Below the pieces are notes generated by a model. The model searched no databases, had not been told where the DNA came from, and was given only the letters and a program-made list of their open reading frames with translations. A stretch of DNA of 64,000 bases from Chimonanthus salicifolius (taxonomy: Eukaryota > Streptophyta > Magnoliopsida > Laurales > Calycanthaceae), in contig CM023539.1 in assembly GCA_013350335.1 (NCBI GenBank), forward strand, positions 34,148,631-34,212,630, given 5' to 3'. Both the position numbers and the translations under genes were made by a program. Position 1 is the first letter of the stretch, and the number at the start of each line of letters is the position of its first letter. Below are positions 49,234 to 61,005 of this stretch, piece after piece.

Positions 49234-49686
49234 CAGGGGTCGAAAAATCAGTCTTGTCGAGATTTCAACTGATTTTTCATATCGGCCAAGATCTTGATTC
49301 GGCCAAGATTTTTTCTCTCTCTTCCAATTTTTTTTTTTTTGAAAATCTCGGTGGTTTTTTTTTAAAAAAATCATTTAAAAAAAATTAAAAAGGTTTTTTT
49401 TAAATAAAAAATATCGGCCGATATTTATCCAATATGGACAAATATCGGCCAAGATATCAGCCGGACCCACAACTGATATTCTTTTTTAAAAAGAAAAGAA
49501 AAAAGAAATCGACAGATTTCTTCTTTCTCTGGTCGATATTATGTGTATCAGCGATTTCGGTCAAATATCAGCCGATTTCTTTTTTCTCTAGTCAATACTA
49601 TACGTATCGACTGAGATATCTCAGTCGTCGAAAATCCAAGATATCTCAGCCGATACGCACAGTATCGGCTGATATTTATACTCTTG
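49234..49686. mobile_element. ATCGGCCGAT-family hAT MITE, 453 bp
   Basis: Flanked by ATCGTATG (49226-49233) and ATCATATG (49687-49694), 7 of 8 matching. Starts CAGGGGTCGAAAAAT, close to the CAGGGATTTAAATA end of the large hAT. The right end inverted reads CAAGAGTATAAATATC. Subterminal ATCGGC(C/T)GATAT palindromes at both ends. Confidence 0.75.
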
Positions 49687-50394
49687 ATCATATGAATTGG
49701 CACCTCTTTGCTCATTTATTGGAAGAAATACCGAACCTGAAAAATAGGTATGGGACAACCTTGACCTGAGTGATTTCTAGGCCGCCCATTTATATAGCTG
49801 TAAGCAAGGCCAGCTACATACATATGTTGGTGGGCCTCACCGTAAAGGATTTGATTGTTCTACTAGAAACCCATTGTGCATTTTTTTTTTTTTTTGGCAT
49901 AAAGTGCCCTACATTTTTAAAGGCCTTTTTTAAAATTTGTTATAAAATAAGAAGGGTAAATTAGAGAATTTATTCTATATTTCATAGAAAAAGTTATCGG
50001 CTGATACATATTATTTACAGGTTGTGGATATGTATAAGGTGTGAATAGCCGACACATGAAGTATTATTGGACGACACTGTAGTGTTTTTTATTTTTATTT
50101 TTCAAAAATTTGTTTTGTACTGATTTTTGAATTATTCTTATCAATATTTTTTAATTTTAAAAAATTTAAAAGTAAGTTATTCAATTTTAAAGTTATTTTA
50201 ATTTACTTTCATCAATTTTAACAATTTTAATTTTAATTTTTTTTTTGAGTTTAAACTCTAACATAATTTCAATTTTCAATTTTTCTGTAAAAATAATTTT
50301 GTATAATAATATTCAGTGATTATAGAATTCAATGAATTGTAATAGGAGATAAATATCACCAAATGTAAAATATAAAACTCACACGGGTGACCTT

Positions 50395-50495
50395 ACTACC
50401 TCTAGCGCACATCAAGGTTAGGTCATGAGGGCTTGAACCCACAACCTCCCGCTTCTTAAGGTGGGAGGCAACTATTTGAGCTACACTTATGTGGG
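50395..50495 (-). mobile_element. tRNA-like SINE head
   Basis: On the minus strand GTGTAGCTCAAATAGTTGCC matches a tRNA A-box region, and GTGGGTTCAAGCCCTC matches a B box at the right spacing. The tail is not clear. It abuts the hAT element that starts at 50503. Confidence 0.5.
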
Positions 50496-50502
50496 TATCT
50501 CA

Positions 50503-51782
50503 TGGGTAAAAATATCCGCCGATACATATCGTATCGGCCGATATATATCGGATTTTAAAAGTCGATAAATATCGGCCATACATATATAATATCGACGATA
50601 TTGACCGATATATCGGCCAATATGTCGGTCACGATATCGCCGATATTATAATATGAGTAAAAAAATATAACAAATCGATGGAAAATTGACATTTATTTTT
50701 TTACAATTATTTTTTTTCTCATTCTTTGCTTAATCAAAACCAATAAAAATTTATGGTGACATTTCGGTTTTACTGAAAACTAATGGACTTTTCCTTTTTT
50801 TTTTAACAAAATTTAATTGTGATTTTCAATTTTTGATAAAAATTAATGGTAACTTTTTAAAAAATCATGGAGAATTAATGGTGCCTAATCAAAACCGATA
50901 AAAAAAGTTATGGTTATTTTTCGTTTTTATTAAAATTTAATGTTTAATTTTCGTTTTTTGATGAAAATTAATAATAGCTTAATCAAAACCGATGTAAATT
51001 TATGATGACTTTTTGTTTTTAAAAAAAATTAATCTATTAGAAAATGATGGAAAAATTAATGATGGCTTAATCAAAATCGATGGACATTTATTTTGAATTC
51101 TCCTTTTTGATAGAAATTTAATTGTCATTTTTCATTTTTTGATGAATTTAATTGTGTCTTTTCGTTTTTTATGAAAATTAGTGCTGACTTTTCAAAAAAC
51201 AATGAAAAATTAATAATGGCTAAATCAAAATCGATGAACATTTATTGTCATTTTTAATTTTTTGATGAATTTAATTGTGTCTTTTCGTTTTTTATGAAAA
51301 TTAATGGTGACTTTTCAAAAAACAATGAAAAATTAATAATGGACTTAATCAAAATCGATGAACATTTATTGTCAGTTTTCGTTTTTTGATGAATTTAATT
51401 GTGTCTTTCCATTTTTTGACGCAAATTTAATTGTCTTTTCGTTTTTTGATGGAAATTAATGATAATTTTTAAAAAAAATTATGAAAAATTAATGGTGGCT
51501 TAATCAAATTCGATGAAAATTTATGGTTGTGACTTTTCATTTTTTTATGAAAATTTAGTGGTGATTTTCGTTTTTTAATAGATATTAATGGTCATTCTTT
51601 TAAAATGATGAAAATAATATTTGAATATGTAAACGGCCGATATTTTATGAAAAAATTACATATTCAATAAGTCCATAATTATCTGCATTTACTGTAATTT
51701 TTTTGAATTTTTTTAAAAGAAAAATAGGCTGGAGAGGGAAAAAGTGCAGTCGATATCTCGGCTCGGCCGATTTTTCTATCCT
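50503..51782. mobile_element. ATCGGCCGAT-family non-autonomous hAT, 1.28 kb with internal repeats
   Basis: Ends TGGGTAAAAATATCCGCC and (inverted) AGGATAGAAAAATCGGCC align at 13 of 18 positions. Candidate 8-bp flanks GTATCTCA and TGATCTCA match 6 of 8. The left 140 bases are dense in ATCGGCCGATAT palindromes and the right end has CTCGGCCGATT. The interior (about 50690-51620) is an AT-rich degenerate tandem array with AATCAAAATCGATG recurring at 50-155 bp intervals. No transposase coding. Confidence 0.62.
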
Positions 51783-51790
51783 TGATCTCA

Positions 51791-53310
51791 CAATTTTCCA
51801 CACGTAAATTCAAAAAATGTAGAACACATAAAGTTTATATTAGGTGTTTCCTCATAATGATTTTCTTCTTTATAAATTTTTTAAACTAGTTTTTCACATT
51901 TTTCAAAATTTTTAGTGCATAACGGAATTTTAATTTTTAAAAGTCTAAAAATCTATAAAAATGACATTTCTTTTTAAAAAATATATCCATTCTAGGTTTT
52001 TCATTTTTCTACTTTTCTCCTATTTTTCTGTATTTTTCTAAAATTAAAAAGAAAAGAAAAGAAAAAAAGAATGAGGACCTTATCAAGTTAACAATTTTTT
52101 AAACAAAATCAAATCTACATAAAAGATGAATGAATTTTAAATTTAAATTCACTTACCTCTAAAACGTTATTATAATATAAATTTCATATTCAAATCTATT
52201 CATTCTTGGATGCTTTTAAATGTTAAAGTTTTTGCCTTAATAACATCAGACCTCCATTGATAGTGGACCCTACCACTGTCATGTTGACCCCACTCACATC
52301 TATCCAATAATTGAAGAGGAAGACTAATGGTGCACTGCATTCAGAGCAATTTGAATTCGCACTTTTAAAAATCTATTGTGATTGAAATCGTTGATTTACT
52401 TCTCAGATATTTTATTCTATGGAGGGCAATATAGGGAGGGTCTGATCACAGTTTTTACATAAGATTAGGTCAAAAAAAAGGCTTGGGAAATTTGAGTAAT
52501 TTATAAATATTCTAATTAATAAGTTTTAATTTTTAAATTTCTTAGCTCTTTTTAATTAAATATTTTAAATATTTTTTGAAAAAAATTATTATATTTCTCC
52601 ATCTAAATCAACTTGATGTAATTCTATTGTCAGATAAATTATCAAGAGATTTTACAGGATATTACTCTGTTAAAAGACTACTTTTTGAAAAATTATTCAT
52701 TGTCTAAATATAGAGGTTTTCACATGGCTACTATGATCTTAATTTTACTTAAAAATCATAAAATTTATTTTTTAATATATATTTTAAAATATTTATTGCT
52801 AGAATATTTATACAATATGTTGGAAATACTGAATTATTAAAAGTTAACTTTTAAAAGTATTAATTAACATTAATTTTGAAGGGTTAATTTGATGATTATT
52901 TCTCATTTGTTAATCTATACTTAATATGTGTGGATTTAGAAGTTTACACAAAAGTTAAGTGAGATGCTTAAATACCTTGATTTTTAAAAAAAATATTAAT
53001 TAACATTTAAAATACTAGGCCTTTTTCTCAAAAAATAATATAAATTAGAAAATAGAAAAGAACCATTTAATTACACAAATTACTGTACCTGACGTGTGTT
53101 AGAAGAAATGTAATTAAAAATTAAAGAAAATATGTCCTTTTCATGGTGGTGCCTAAATCACCATTGACGTAAAATGGTAAAAAAAGAAATATATATAATA
53201 TGTGTCATTTTCGTGCGGTAGTTGATGTGAATGGTGACGTGTGGATAGATAAGAGTTAAAGGCCGGAATGGATGGGTTGGACCGACATGCAAGGACTTTT
53301 CATGGCTATG
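51791..53310. other. AT-rich intergenic DNA, no gene
   Basis: Very AT-rich, with no recognisable coding or repeat structure until the metallothionein promoter. Confidence 0.5.
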
Positions 53311-53316
53311 ATGATG

Positions 53317-53367
53317 ACACGTGTACGGTCGATATTCCAGGTCTCCTCTCATACGTCTCTATAAATA
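53317..53367 (+). promoter_or_regulatory. Metallothionein promoter: ACACGTGT box and TATA box
   Basis: The palindrome ACACGTGT (53317-53324, G-box/ABRE-like) and CTATAAATA (53359-53367) lie about 150 and 100 bases before the ATG of the metallothionein gene. A second ACGTG core is near 53237. The arrangement fits a strong, stress- or ABA-responsive promoter. That response is inferred. Confidence 0.6.
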
Positions 53368-53467
53368 CCAAGTGAGGAGAAGCCGGAAAATCTTGTGTGT
53401 GGTAGTTGTGAAATCTGCTTGGATTTCTACGATTTGTTTCTCGTAGTGTTAGGAGAGAAGAAAAAAA

Positions 53468-54460
53468 ATGTCTTGCTGCGGCGGAAACTGCGGGTGTGGA
53501 GCAGGCTGCAAGTGCGGCAGTGGCTGTGGGGGGTACAATTTTTGCTTTCTTGAAGATTTAAATCATTTCTTTTTTTAATTTGTTGGGCTGCAATTTTCGC
53601 TGGATGGGCGGATTTAGTTGCATGTAATCAGTTCGATGATTGATTTGATATTGTTTGCTTATTTATTTAATTATTTACGTTTTCTTTATGGAATCGATCG
53701 TCTGGTTCAGGAGGATCAGGAGGGTTTTTTTCTTCCTTTGAGTTTGATAAATTTGATTGAAATGGAATTATTTGTAAATTCTTGTAAGAAACTTTAGATG
53801 AACGATTCTGGACAAGTTTTATCAGGAGCGTGATTGAGTTTATCCCTTTTTACTGATTTTGATTTATTTATTATACTAGCGAGAGGCATGCCGTTACTTT
53901 CTTTGTTTTTAAATTTTGAATAGATTTTATATAAATTTTCTTATTTGAAACAATAATATCATAAAAATCAGATTAAATTCTTCTCAACTGATTAAATTTT
54001 CTATTATTTTTAGCTTTTTTAGAAAATCATCTCGTCAAATGAACAGAATTTCTACTCTGTGTGTGTGTTTTTTTCTTTAATTCTTAAATTAAGTGCAGCA
54101 GATCTTAAGCTGGTTCTTCTCTTATTTATTACTGTAAATAAATGATTTACCTTCTAAAGGCTTGTCTATCTGTGAATGGATTGTTGCAGATGCAAGATGT
54201 ATCCTGATCTTTCCTTCTCCGGCGAAAGCGGCAGCACCACCGAAACACTCATCATTGGAGTTGCCCCTGAGATGAAGATGTACGATTCATATTTTTTCCC
54301 AAAAAGAAAAGAAAAGAAATCTTGAATTTGTTGAAAAGTGGGACTGATTTTATTTGTTGAAATTGATTGGCACAGGTACTCAGAAATGAGTGGCGGATCT
54401 GAGAATGGAGGCTGCAAGTGTGGAGCCAACTGCACCTGTGACCCCTGCACCTGTAAATGA
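53468..54460 (+). CDS. MT2: Type-2 metallothionein, 3 exons, complete
   Basis: Cytosolic Cys-rich protein that binds Cu and Zn through thiolate clusters and buffers metal and redox stress. Exons 53468-53532, 54190-54279 and 54376-54460 have GT-AG junctions and consistent phases, giving 79 residues (family about 77-82). The N-terminal Cys domain starts [11 protein letters not shown], with the CC pair that defines type 2. A Cys-poor linker (residues about 25-63) with [10 protein letters not shown] and [11 protein letters not shown] follows. The C-terminal Cys domain is [17 protein letters not shown]. The ATG is the first in the transcript after the TATA box. No defect seen. Confidence 0.95.
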
Positions 54461-54739
54461 TGGAAGAAGGGGGGAAAATGAAATAATGAGTGGAGTTGTA
54501 GCTACTACTTATATAAGAATGAAAAGGAAGAAGAAGCAAAGTGGGTGCAAATAAAGTGGTCATCTATCTATCTATCCTGTTTCTGTTTCTGCCATGGCCA
54601 AAGTGGTGGAGTTTCTGCTACTTTCTACCTTAGGTTGGCTGGCTGGCTTGTAGTGTTTTTTGTTATTCTATTGTGTTGTTGAAGGGTTGATAATGAAAAT
54701 ATGAAATGAAAATGACTTTCTGCTACCGTCTTGCCTTAC

Positions 54740-55550
54740 TTTCTTCACTCACCAACTCGACTTCATTTGGTTGTTTTGATTTTGTGTTGGCCAATTTCAT
54801 GTCAGTCATCCGTGGTTAAATGGCAGAGTTCGAGTAAGTTCCGTACGATCTGACTCGGCTGACTCAGTTGAGTTGGATTTGAACTTGGACAAAATTACTC
54901 AAATAGGTTTCTCTCAAACCTTGTTGCTACTTTTTATCATTATCACAACGGTAGATAATAGCATAATATTTTCAAATTTCTTGATTTTTTATCAATTAAT
55001 CTTTTTTTTTTACAGAAAATATAAGTATTTGAATATAATAAATAAAAAATATTAATAACTAGAATTCAGATGAGTTTGTCTTGGACAGTCAAGAAGTTCG
55101 TATGGAGAACTTCCTTACATTCTGAGGGTGAAGTGAATTTATAAAACTAATAGTTGTGATATGATGGATCTAGCACTGTAAACATAAATACTGACTTTGT
55201 AACGTAATTATTAAAAATTAACTAAACTAATGAAATAAAGAATAAGTGGGAACATACTTCAAAGATATTTTAAATACATAATTTGAAAGTAGAATTGATA
55301 TTAAAGGAAAGTAAAAGAAGTGATGGTTAATAAAATATTAGAATTAAAATTAAATATAGCCTTAAAAAATAAAAAAAGTATGTAGCACCAAGACTAAATG
55401 GTATCTATAGTTAACTCATTTTACAACAAAAATTTAATCTCTTAAAAGAATGCTCTGATTACTGCTGGCCAAAATATTGGCGTTCCTTTTTTATAAGAAC
55501 AGATGAGATATTCAAGTTCTACAAATTATCCTACTATTGGACAATCTCTC
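54740..55550. other. Intergenic DNA, no gene
   Basis: AT-rich sequence after the metallothionein 3' UTR. The last roughly 100 bases may already be decayed LINE sequence. Confidence 0.45.
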
Positions 55551-55557
55551 TGGGAAG

Positions 55558-55723
55558 TGATTTGTGCACCTTCTATTTTACTTATGGTGCACTCTTTCAA
55601 TTTTTTTTTCAATTTTGCCTTCCATTCACCTTTTCTTCATATCTATCATTTTTTAGGTGGGACAAAATTAGAAAAAATAATTGAAAGAGTGCACCATAGG
55701 TAAAATGGGGGGTGCACAAATCA
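55558..55723. mobile_element. Foldback MITE inserted in a LINE
   Basis: The left arm (TGATTTGTGCACC, then ATTTTAC(T)TATGGTGCACTC and TTTCAATT) is repeated inverted up to 55723, so nearly the whole 166 bases folds into one long hairpin with a short centre. No clear target duplication, so the superfamily is not assigned. It separates two parts of LINE-like sequence. Confidence 0.7.
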
Positions 55724-55734
55724 TTTTCTATCTC

Positions 55735-56790
55735 AAAAGTCATTTTGGATTTATATCAGGTGGATCAATATTAGAAGGTATTTTTGTACTAAGATAACTC
55801 ATAGAGAAATTCTTGGAGAATGGGAAGAACCAACACTAAGCATTTATCTCTAGCCCTATAATATAATTACTTAGAAAAGTTGTAAGAAAAGTATTGAAGA
55901 ATAAATGTATTCATGATGAATATGAAGAAATTATTCAAGTGTGTGCAAATGTGTGACTACAAGTGTTGGAATCGACACAATTGAAATAGGACTTACCAAA
56001 GATTTACATTAACCTCACGTTAATCATAGATAACCAAATATTAGGAATCAAAATAAAGTATCATGGTGTATGCTTTTGCAAATGGTATAGTTTTATTTAG
56101 TGAGATGAGACGACTACCCAATATTAAGTGAGAATCTTGGAAGACAACTTTTCAGAAAAGTGGTCTAAAATTTAATAGAATAAAAATAAAATGTATAGAG
56201 TATTGTCTTTAGTGGAATAAAGAATAGTTTGGACAATCTGACTAAAATTTAAAATAATTTAGTATTACGTTCTAATAAATTTAGATATCTAAGCTATATG
56301 GTAGATCCTATAGATAATATAACTTAGATATAATTAATAGGATAAAAGTGGGGTGAGCAAATTATAAAATATTTATTAGACCCAAAACGTCTTATGGAGT
56401 GTAATATTGGACAATAAAAGCAAATACAAAAAGTTAGAATAACAAAGATGTTCACGTTACATTAGATCAATAGATTAATTCTGAAAGATAGAAATACCAT
56501 ATGAGGGATGGTTTAACAATAGCTTAAATACAAGATAAAATAAGAAAAACTTATTTGAAGTGCTTTGGTCATATAAGTAGAATAAGAGAAATCACTCAGT
56601 TATGTACGTAGAGTTAGGCATAAGGATGAGACGTAGACTAATGAAAATATGAGAATATGATAAGAAAAGACATGATAGATACTATACTAAGTAACTTTAT
56701 TTATGATAGGTTCATATGAACAAGTAAAATTTAAAAACCGACTTTAGATAAATAGAATTTTGACTAATGATGATGAAGAATTAATACTAA
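55735..56790 (+). pseudogene. Decayed LINE reverse transcriptase
   Basis: Plus-strand fragments in shifting frames follow the order of a plant non-LTR reverse transcriptase. GFISGGSILEGIFVLR is a relic of the finger/palm start. VSWCMLL, at about 56070, is a relic of the block holding the catalytic ADD, which has been lost. FGH, at about 56560, is the relic of the C-terminal LRWFGH motif. Dozens of stops make it long dead. Confidence 0.65.
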
Positions 56791-57294
56791 TAGATTGTTG
56801 TGAGATATTATGGGACAAATTTGTGTCCCACATAGAATGCAAATGTTTAGTAAATAAACACTAATTTTCCTCAAGATGACTTTGTTTGGTAAATATAGAG
56901 AGCTTAAAAATGGCTTATATAATTATATCAAGATGACTTTGTTTAGTTTTAATACTCATTCAAGATCTTTACAGTGAATCCATTATTCTGCATAAAAGTG
57001 GGCTATTTATTTAATTAATGGTCAATATTACTTTAATGAGCACTTAAGGTATCATATGGGAAGTGGCAGGAGAAATTTAATCTTCCAAACTATTCTTCAT
57101 TTACAATTATATTAAGAGATATGTTAATTGGGTACACCCAAACGTAGTAAAAAAAACTACACCACATTTCTTGGGCCAATGTTGGATGTTAATGCCATCA
57201 CATAGAATCTAATATCTTTTCTAAGGTATATTTTCAACTATTTTATCCTTTTGTTGAAAGTGGAATAGCACGTTTACTACACTTCGGTTATTAT

Positions 57295-58501
57295 TAGACC
57301 TATAAGCGGACCTAGTCCGGCACGAATCCTATAGTCTGGAGTCCGATAAGGACTTACAGACAGATCAGAAGAGTCCGCTGAGTACTCGGGAGGGCTGCGG
57401 ACGGTCCACGGACAGTCCACGAGTCCAATAAATTTAAACGGAAGTTTTAGGGTTTCTTCCGCAGCTTCTCGCGATTATAGGGTTTCTTCCGCATGCTTCT
57501 CGTGATTACATTTCTTTAGGTTTCTTCTGTATTGCTTCATCTCCCTCGCCGCTCTCTCGATCTCGCTCTCACTGGATCTCTCTTGATTTCATCTCTCTCG
57601 CTGCTCTCGATCTCACTTTCACGTTCTCGGAACTCGCCGCTTGGTTTCTCTCAGTGCTGTCTCTGGGTCTCTCTTTTTGGTTATTTGGGTCTCTCTGTCT
57701 TTGAGTCTATCAGGATCTTTCTCTCGTTCTTTTTGGTTCTTTGTTGTTCCAAGGCAAGTAATGTATCTCACCTTAACATATGATCACAGATTGATAGATG
57801 GGAGAGAAGCAGTTCTCTTCCTTGGAGAGATCAAGGATGCTTCAAGGATGCTTCAAGGATGCTGTGAAGACCCTTGCAACCTTTTTCCTATATTTTTGTA
57901 AATGTTAGTGACTTGTGCGCCATTTCCTTTATGAGTTAATGTTTATCAATAAATGCAGTAGAGTGGTTATCATTTCCACAAAAATAGTATTATAGACATA
58001 TGAAAAGTTTAGCAATTTTAGTCAAAGCACTACGAAAATTGAAAACATTTCATAGTGAAGAGTAATATGAGAGATGTCAAAATTGACATGTTTAATGAGG
58101 AAAAAAATCAATTGAAAAGGTTCATATTTAATTAATTTTTTTTAACTTTCTTTTAAATTTAATTAATTTCTCAGCTTGATAGAATTTTAAATGAAATTTG
58201 AATTTCAAATTTTCAAACTCCGATTTAGGTTTAGAATAAAATTTGATTTATCGGGCCCAATGGCCTAAAAATTAAGGTTAAAAAGTTCTAATTTTGGCTC
58301 TGGTAGCATTGAAGTAGCAATTAGGGCCATATGATAGGCCAAATAGATAAATGAGCCTTTATCGGGCCGCAGACAGTCTGATAGCCCGATTGGACAGGGC
58401 CGGATCCAAGGCTAATTGGATCCTTGATTATCGGCCCGGGGCCACGGACTGTCTGATTATCCTATGGGGCCGGGCCGGATCTGATCCCTTTTACAAGCCT
58501 A
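57295..58501. mobile_element. Pack-type hAT element carrying a host gene fragment
   Basis: GTTATTAT is duplicated exactly at 57287-57294 and 58502-58509. The ends TAGACCTATAAGCGG and (inverted) TAGGCTTGTAAAAGG form an imperfect inverted repeat, and GGACAGTCC-type words recur just inside both ends. The right duplication merges with an ATT microsatellite, which slightly weakens it. The interior has a gene-like leader (AGGGTTTCTTCCGC repeated, pyrimidine-rich) and a fragment of an E2 acyltransferase gene. Confidence 0.75.
57741..57890 (+). pseudogene. Captured fragment of 2-oxoglutarate dehydrogenase E2 (succinyltransferase)
   Basis: The plus frame encodes [22 protein letters not shown], given here in two parts: [10 protein letters not shown], with the catalytic His and DG motif of dihydrolipoamide acyltransferases, then [12 protein letters not shown]. 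The RLIDGREAV form is typical of the succinyltransferase. An 11-bp tandem duplication GATGCTTCAAG (57836-57857) then shifts the frame, so the C terminus is altered. Only about 50 codons remain, without lipoyl or binding domains. An 86-codon frame (57641-57901) fuses it to a hydrophobic leader of unknown origin. Confidence 0.75.

Positions 58502-58502
<1 letters not shown>

Positions 58503-58582
<80 letters not shown>
58503..58582. repeat. Compound microsatellite (ATT)n-(TA)n-(GA)n
   Basis: About eleven ATT units, then TA units, then GA units without a break. It starts within the target duplication of the Pack-hAT element. Confidence 0.9.
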
Positions 58583-58583
<1 letters not shown>

Positions 58584-58692
58584 GAGTTGATCACATGCAT
58601 CAGATTTAACTATAATAAACTTAAGTCTTGCATCGTTACTATCTATTTAAAAAAAATGTTTAAAATTTTCAAATTTCAATCATGGATGGTCA

Positions 58693-59190
58693 TGTAGCAC
58701 TCCACCCAAGTCCCACATCGGTTGTGGAGTTGGGTGGAGGGAGTTATATATGAGGAGGCAAAGTCCCTCTTCATCACAAGTCTTTGGACCTGGCCATGTG
58801 GGCTAGGATCCAGAACAAAGCCGTGAGGGCCCACGTGGGGTCCAAAGCAGACAATATTGTGATAGGTAGGGTCGGGTCGTTACAAGTAGTATCAGAGCAC
58901 GGTTCAACACTCGGACTGTGTGAGCTCTACTTGTGTGACATTGTCTACCACTGTGTGTGGACCCCCGTCAGTGTGACATGACAGAGCCGAGGACGGCTCT
59001 GGTATTAAGGGGGGTAGATTGTAGCACCCCACCCAAGTCCCACATCAGTTGTGGAGTTGGGTGGAGGGGGCTATATATGAGGAGGCAAAGCCCCTTTTCA
59101 TCACAAGGCCTTTGGGCCTGGCCATGTGGACCATAGCCCAGAACAAAGCCGAGCGGACAATATTGTGATGGGTAGAGTCGGGCCTTTACA
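58693..59190 (+). mobile_element. TRIM retrotransposon with 5-bp TSD
   Basis: LTRs 58693-58884 (192 bp) and 59020-59190 (171 bp), both starting TGTAGCAC and ending TTACA, flanked by exact GGTCA duplications (58688-58692, 59191-59195). The interior begins with AGTAGTATCAGAGC (tRNA-Met primer-site variant) and ends with AAGGGGGGTAGAT (polypurine tract). A TATATATGAGG box lies in each LTR. No coding capacity. Open frames across it are chance. Confidence 0.92.
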
Positions 59191-59195
59191 GGTCA

Positions 59196-59759
59196 AGTCG
59201 AAGGACTTGGCCACATTACGTTTAGGTCTCCAAGGGGCATTCCTCATTGGGGACAATTTTTTTTTTTTCCCCAAATGAGATCCTTATATGCTACATGAAT
59301 AACCTTTCTCCCTTTTACACTCATTTATCTCTCAGGGATTGGATCCCCACCAAATTTGAAACCATTGGATGTTAAAAATCATGATTTTCAAAGGTCTACA
59401 GTGAAATTGGTCTCAATTTTGGGTGAATTGCAATCCAATGGTGAGGTTAACTCAAAATGGATACATATTGTGAAGGTGGGCCTGTGGAGCCCACCTAAGT
59501 GGGGTAGGGTCTATTCAAAAGGTATATTTTAGGATGATGCCTTTGATAAAATTAGGTCCATTGTATTCCAAAAATCATTATTTTCAAAGGTCTAAAAATT
59601 AGCAGTTAAAATAGGTGAGCTTTTGTATGGATTTCAATAAATGGTGAGATCAACTTACAATGGATTCAAATAGGGTAGGGGTCCAATTCAAAGGGTAAGG
59701 TAAGGTAGGGTGGGGTGGGGGGTTAGATAAGGGGGAGGTGGAGGGGGAGGGGAGGGAGA
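59196..59759. other. Non-coding DNA, possible unrecognised repeat
   Basis: CATTGGATGTTAAAAATCAT-like and TTTTCAAAGGTCTA sentences recur at about 59360-59395 and 59565-59595, so two diverged copies of a roughly 200-bp unit are present. 59680-59760 is very G-rich (GGTAGGGTGGGGTGGGG). No gene. Confidence 0.5.
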
Positions 59760-59767
59760 GAAAGGGG

Positions 59768-60148
59768 TAGGGCTGCAACTCGGGTCGGGCTGGTCAGGTT
59801 CTTTAGAACCCAACTCGACCTGACGCGAATTCTTAACCTAAACTTTACAACCCGACTCGACCCGAATTCTCAACCTAAACTTTACAACCCGACCCAATCC
59901 GAATTCTAACCCAAATCAACCTGAATTCTGATCCGACCCACATTTTGAACCCATTTTAGCCTAATTTTAGTCGGGTCGAATCGGGTTAACGTGCAAAATC
60001 TTCAAGCTAACTCGACCTGAATTGATGTGAGTTTTTATCTCCTCAACACGACACGATCTGCTGACCCAAAATTCTCGACCCGACCCTCATGGTTTCTCAA
60101 GTCAGGTCATGTGGGTCAGGCCAAAACCTGACGTGAGTTGCAGCCCTA
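59768..60148. mobile_element. hAT-type MITE, 381 bp, perfect 8-bp TSD and TIR
   Basis: GAAAGGGG is duplicated exactly at 59760-59767 and 60149-60156. TAGGGCTGCAACTC at the left end is matched perfectly inverted at the right. The interior carries many CGACCCGA / TCGGGTCG words. Same family as 43245-43459. Confidence 0.93.
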
Positions 60149-60156
60149 GAAAGGGG

Positions 60157-60226
60157 TATGGGATATAAGTGAGGCTTAATGGGGCCCCATTTAAGTGTTG
60201 TCGCCCATGGGAACTTGAGCGTACAC

Positions 60227-60264
<38 letters not shown>

Positions 60265-60999
60265 TATAATACTTGGGTTTTAAAAAAATTATTACAGTAT
60301 TTATTTATTTTAGTTTTCCTTTTTTTCTTTCATTGAATATATTATTTTGTTCATTGCTTTCTATCATAGTCTTATGATCGCAATATAATTTTCAATTAAT
60401 TTAGTCCAATGGTTGAATCTAATTAAATTAAATTGTGATAAGAAATGATTCAAGTTACTGTGTGAGTTTTAAAATATTGATTGATATTACTTGATGGACT
60501 CTCATCATCATATAAAGTGGAAATATAGTCTTAAAAGTGAAAACCATATCTCCATTTATCTGATCAAAATGAAATTTTATATACATTACAAACAATCGAT
60601 TGAATTGAGACAATTTGTTTTTTTCTAACTAAAGTTTGACATAGTTTTGTCTCTTATGAACTGCATGGGTCCTTAGGCAAAATATCAAAATTCCATTTCA
60701 TATAAAAAATTTAGGCATCTCATCATCAAAAGCCAAACAATTAGTAATTAAATTGAAAATCAAATAACTAAAACATTAAATTCTCATTTTTTATATTGTT
60801 AATCCAGTATACTACTTTAATTTTGCAAAGTATAATTACATATCCCATCATTTTACGAACGTAGACGAAACAAACATACATTTTATTCGATTAAACAGCC
60901 TTCCATTTTACGTTTTTAGAAGGTTAAACGGAGAAGCGAACGTGGTCGATCCGGATTCCGGACGGTATCATCGCGTTTCACCCTCTCTGCTATCCGGGT

Positions 61000-61005
<6 letters not shown>
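60157..61005. other. Intergenic DNA upstream of TML copy
   Basis: Contains an (A)n(TA)n microsatellite at about 60225-60270 and otherwise AT-rich sequence. No gene. Confidence 0.5.

Noticed and set aside
50395..50495. Genuine tRNA gene
   Set aside because: A- and B-box-like words are present, but the acceptor stem and anticodon arm do not pair well. Better explained as a SINE head.
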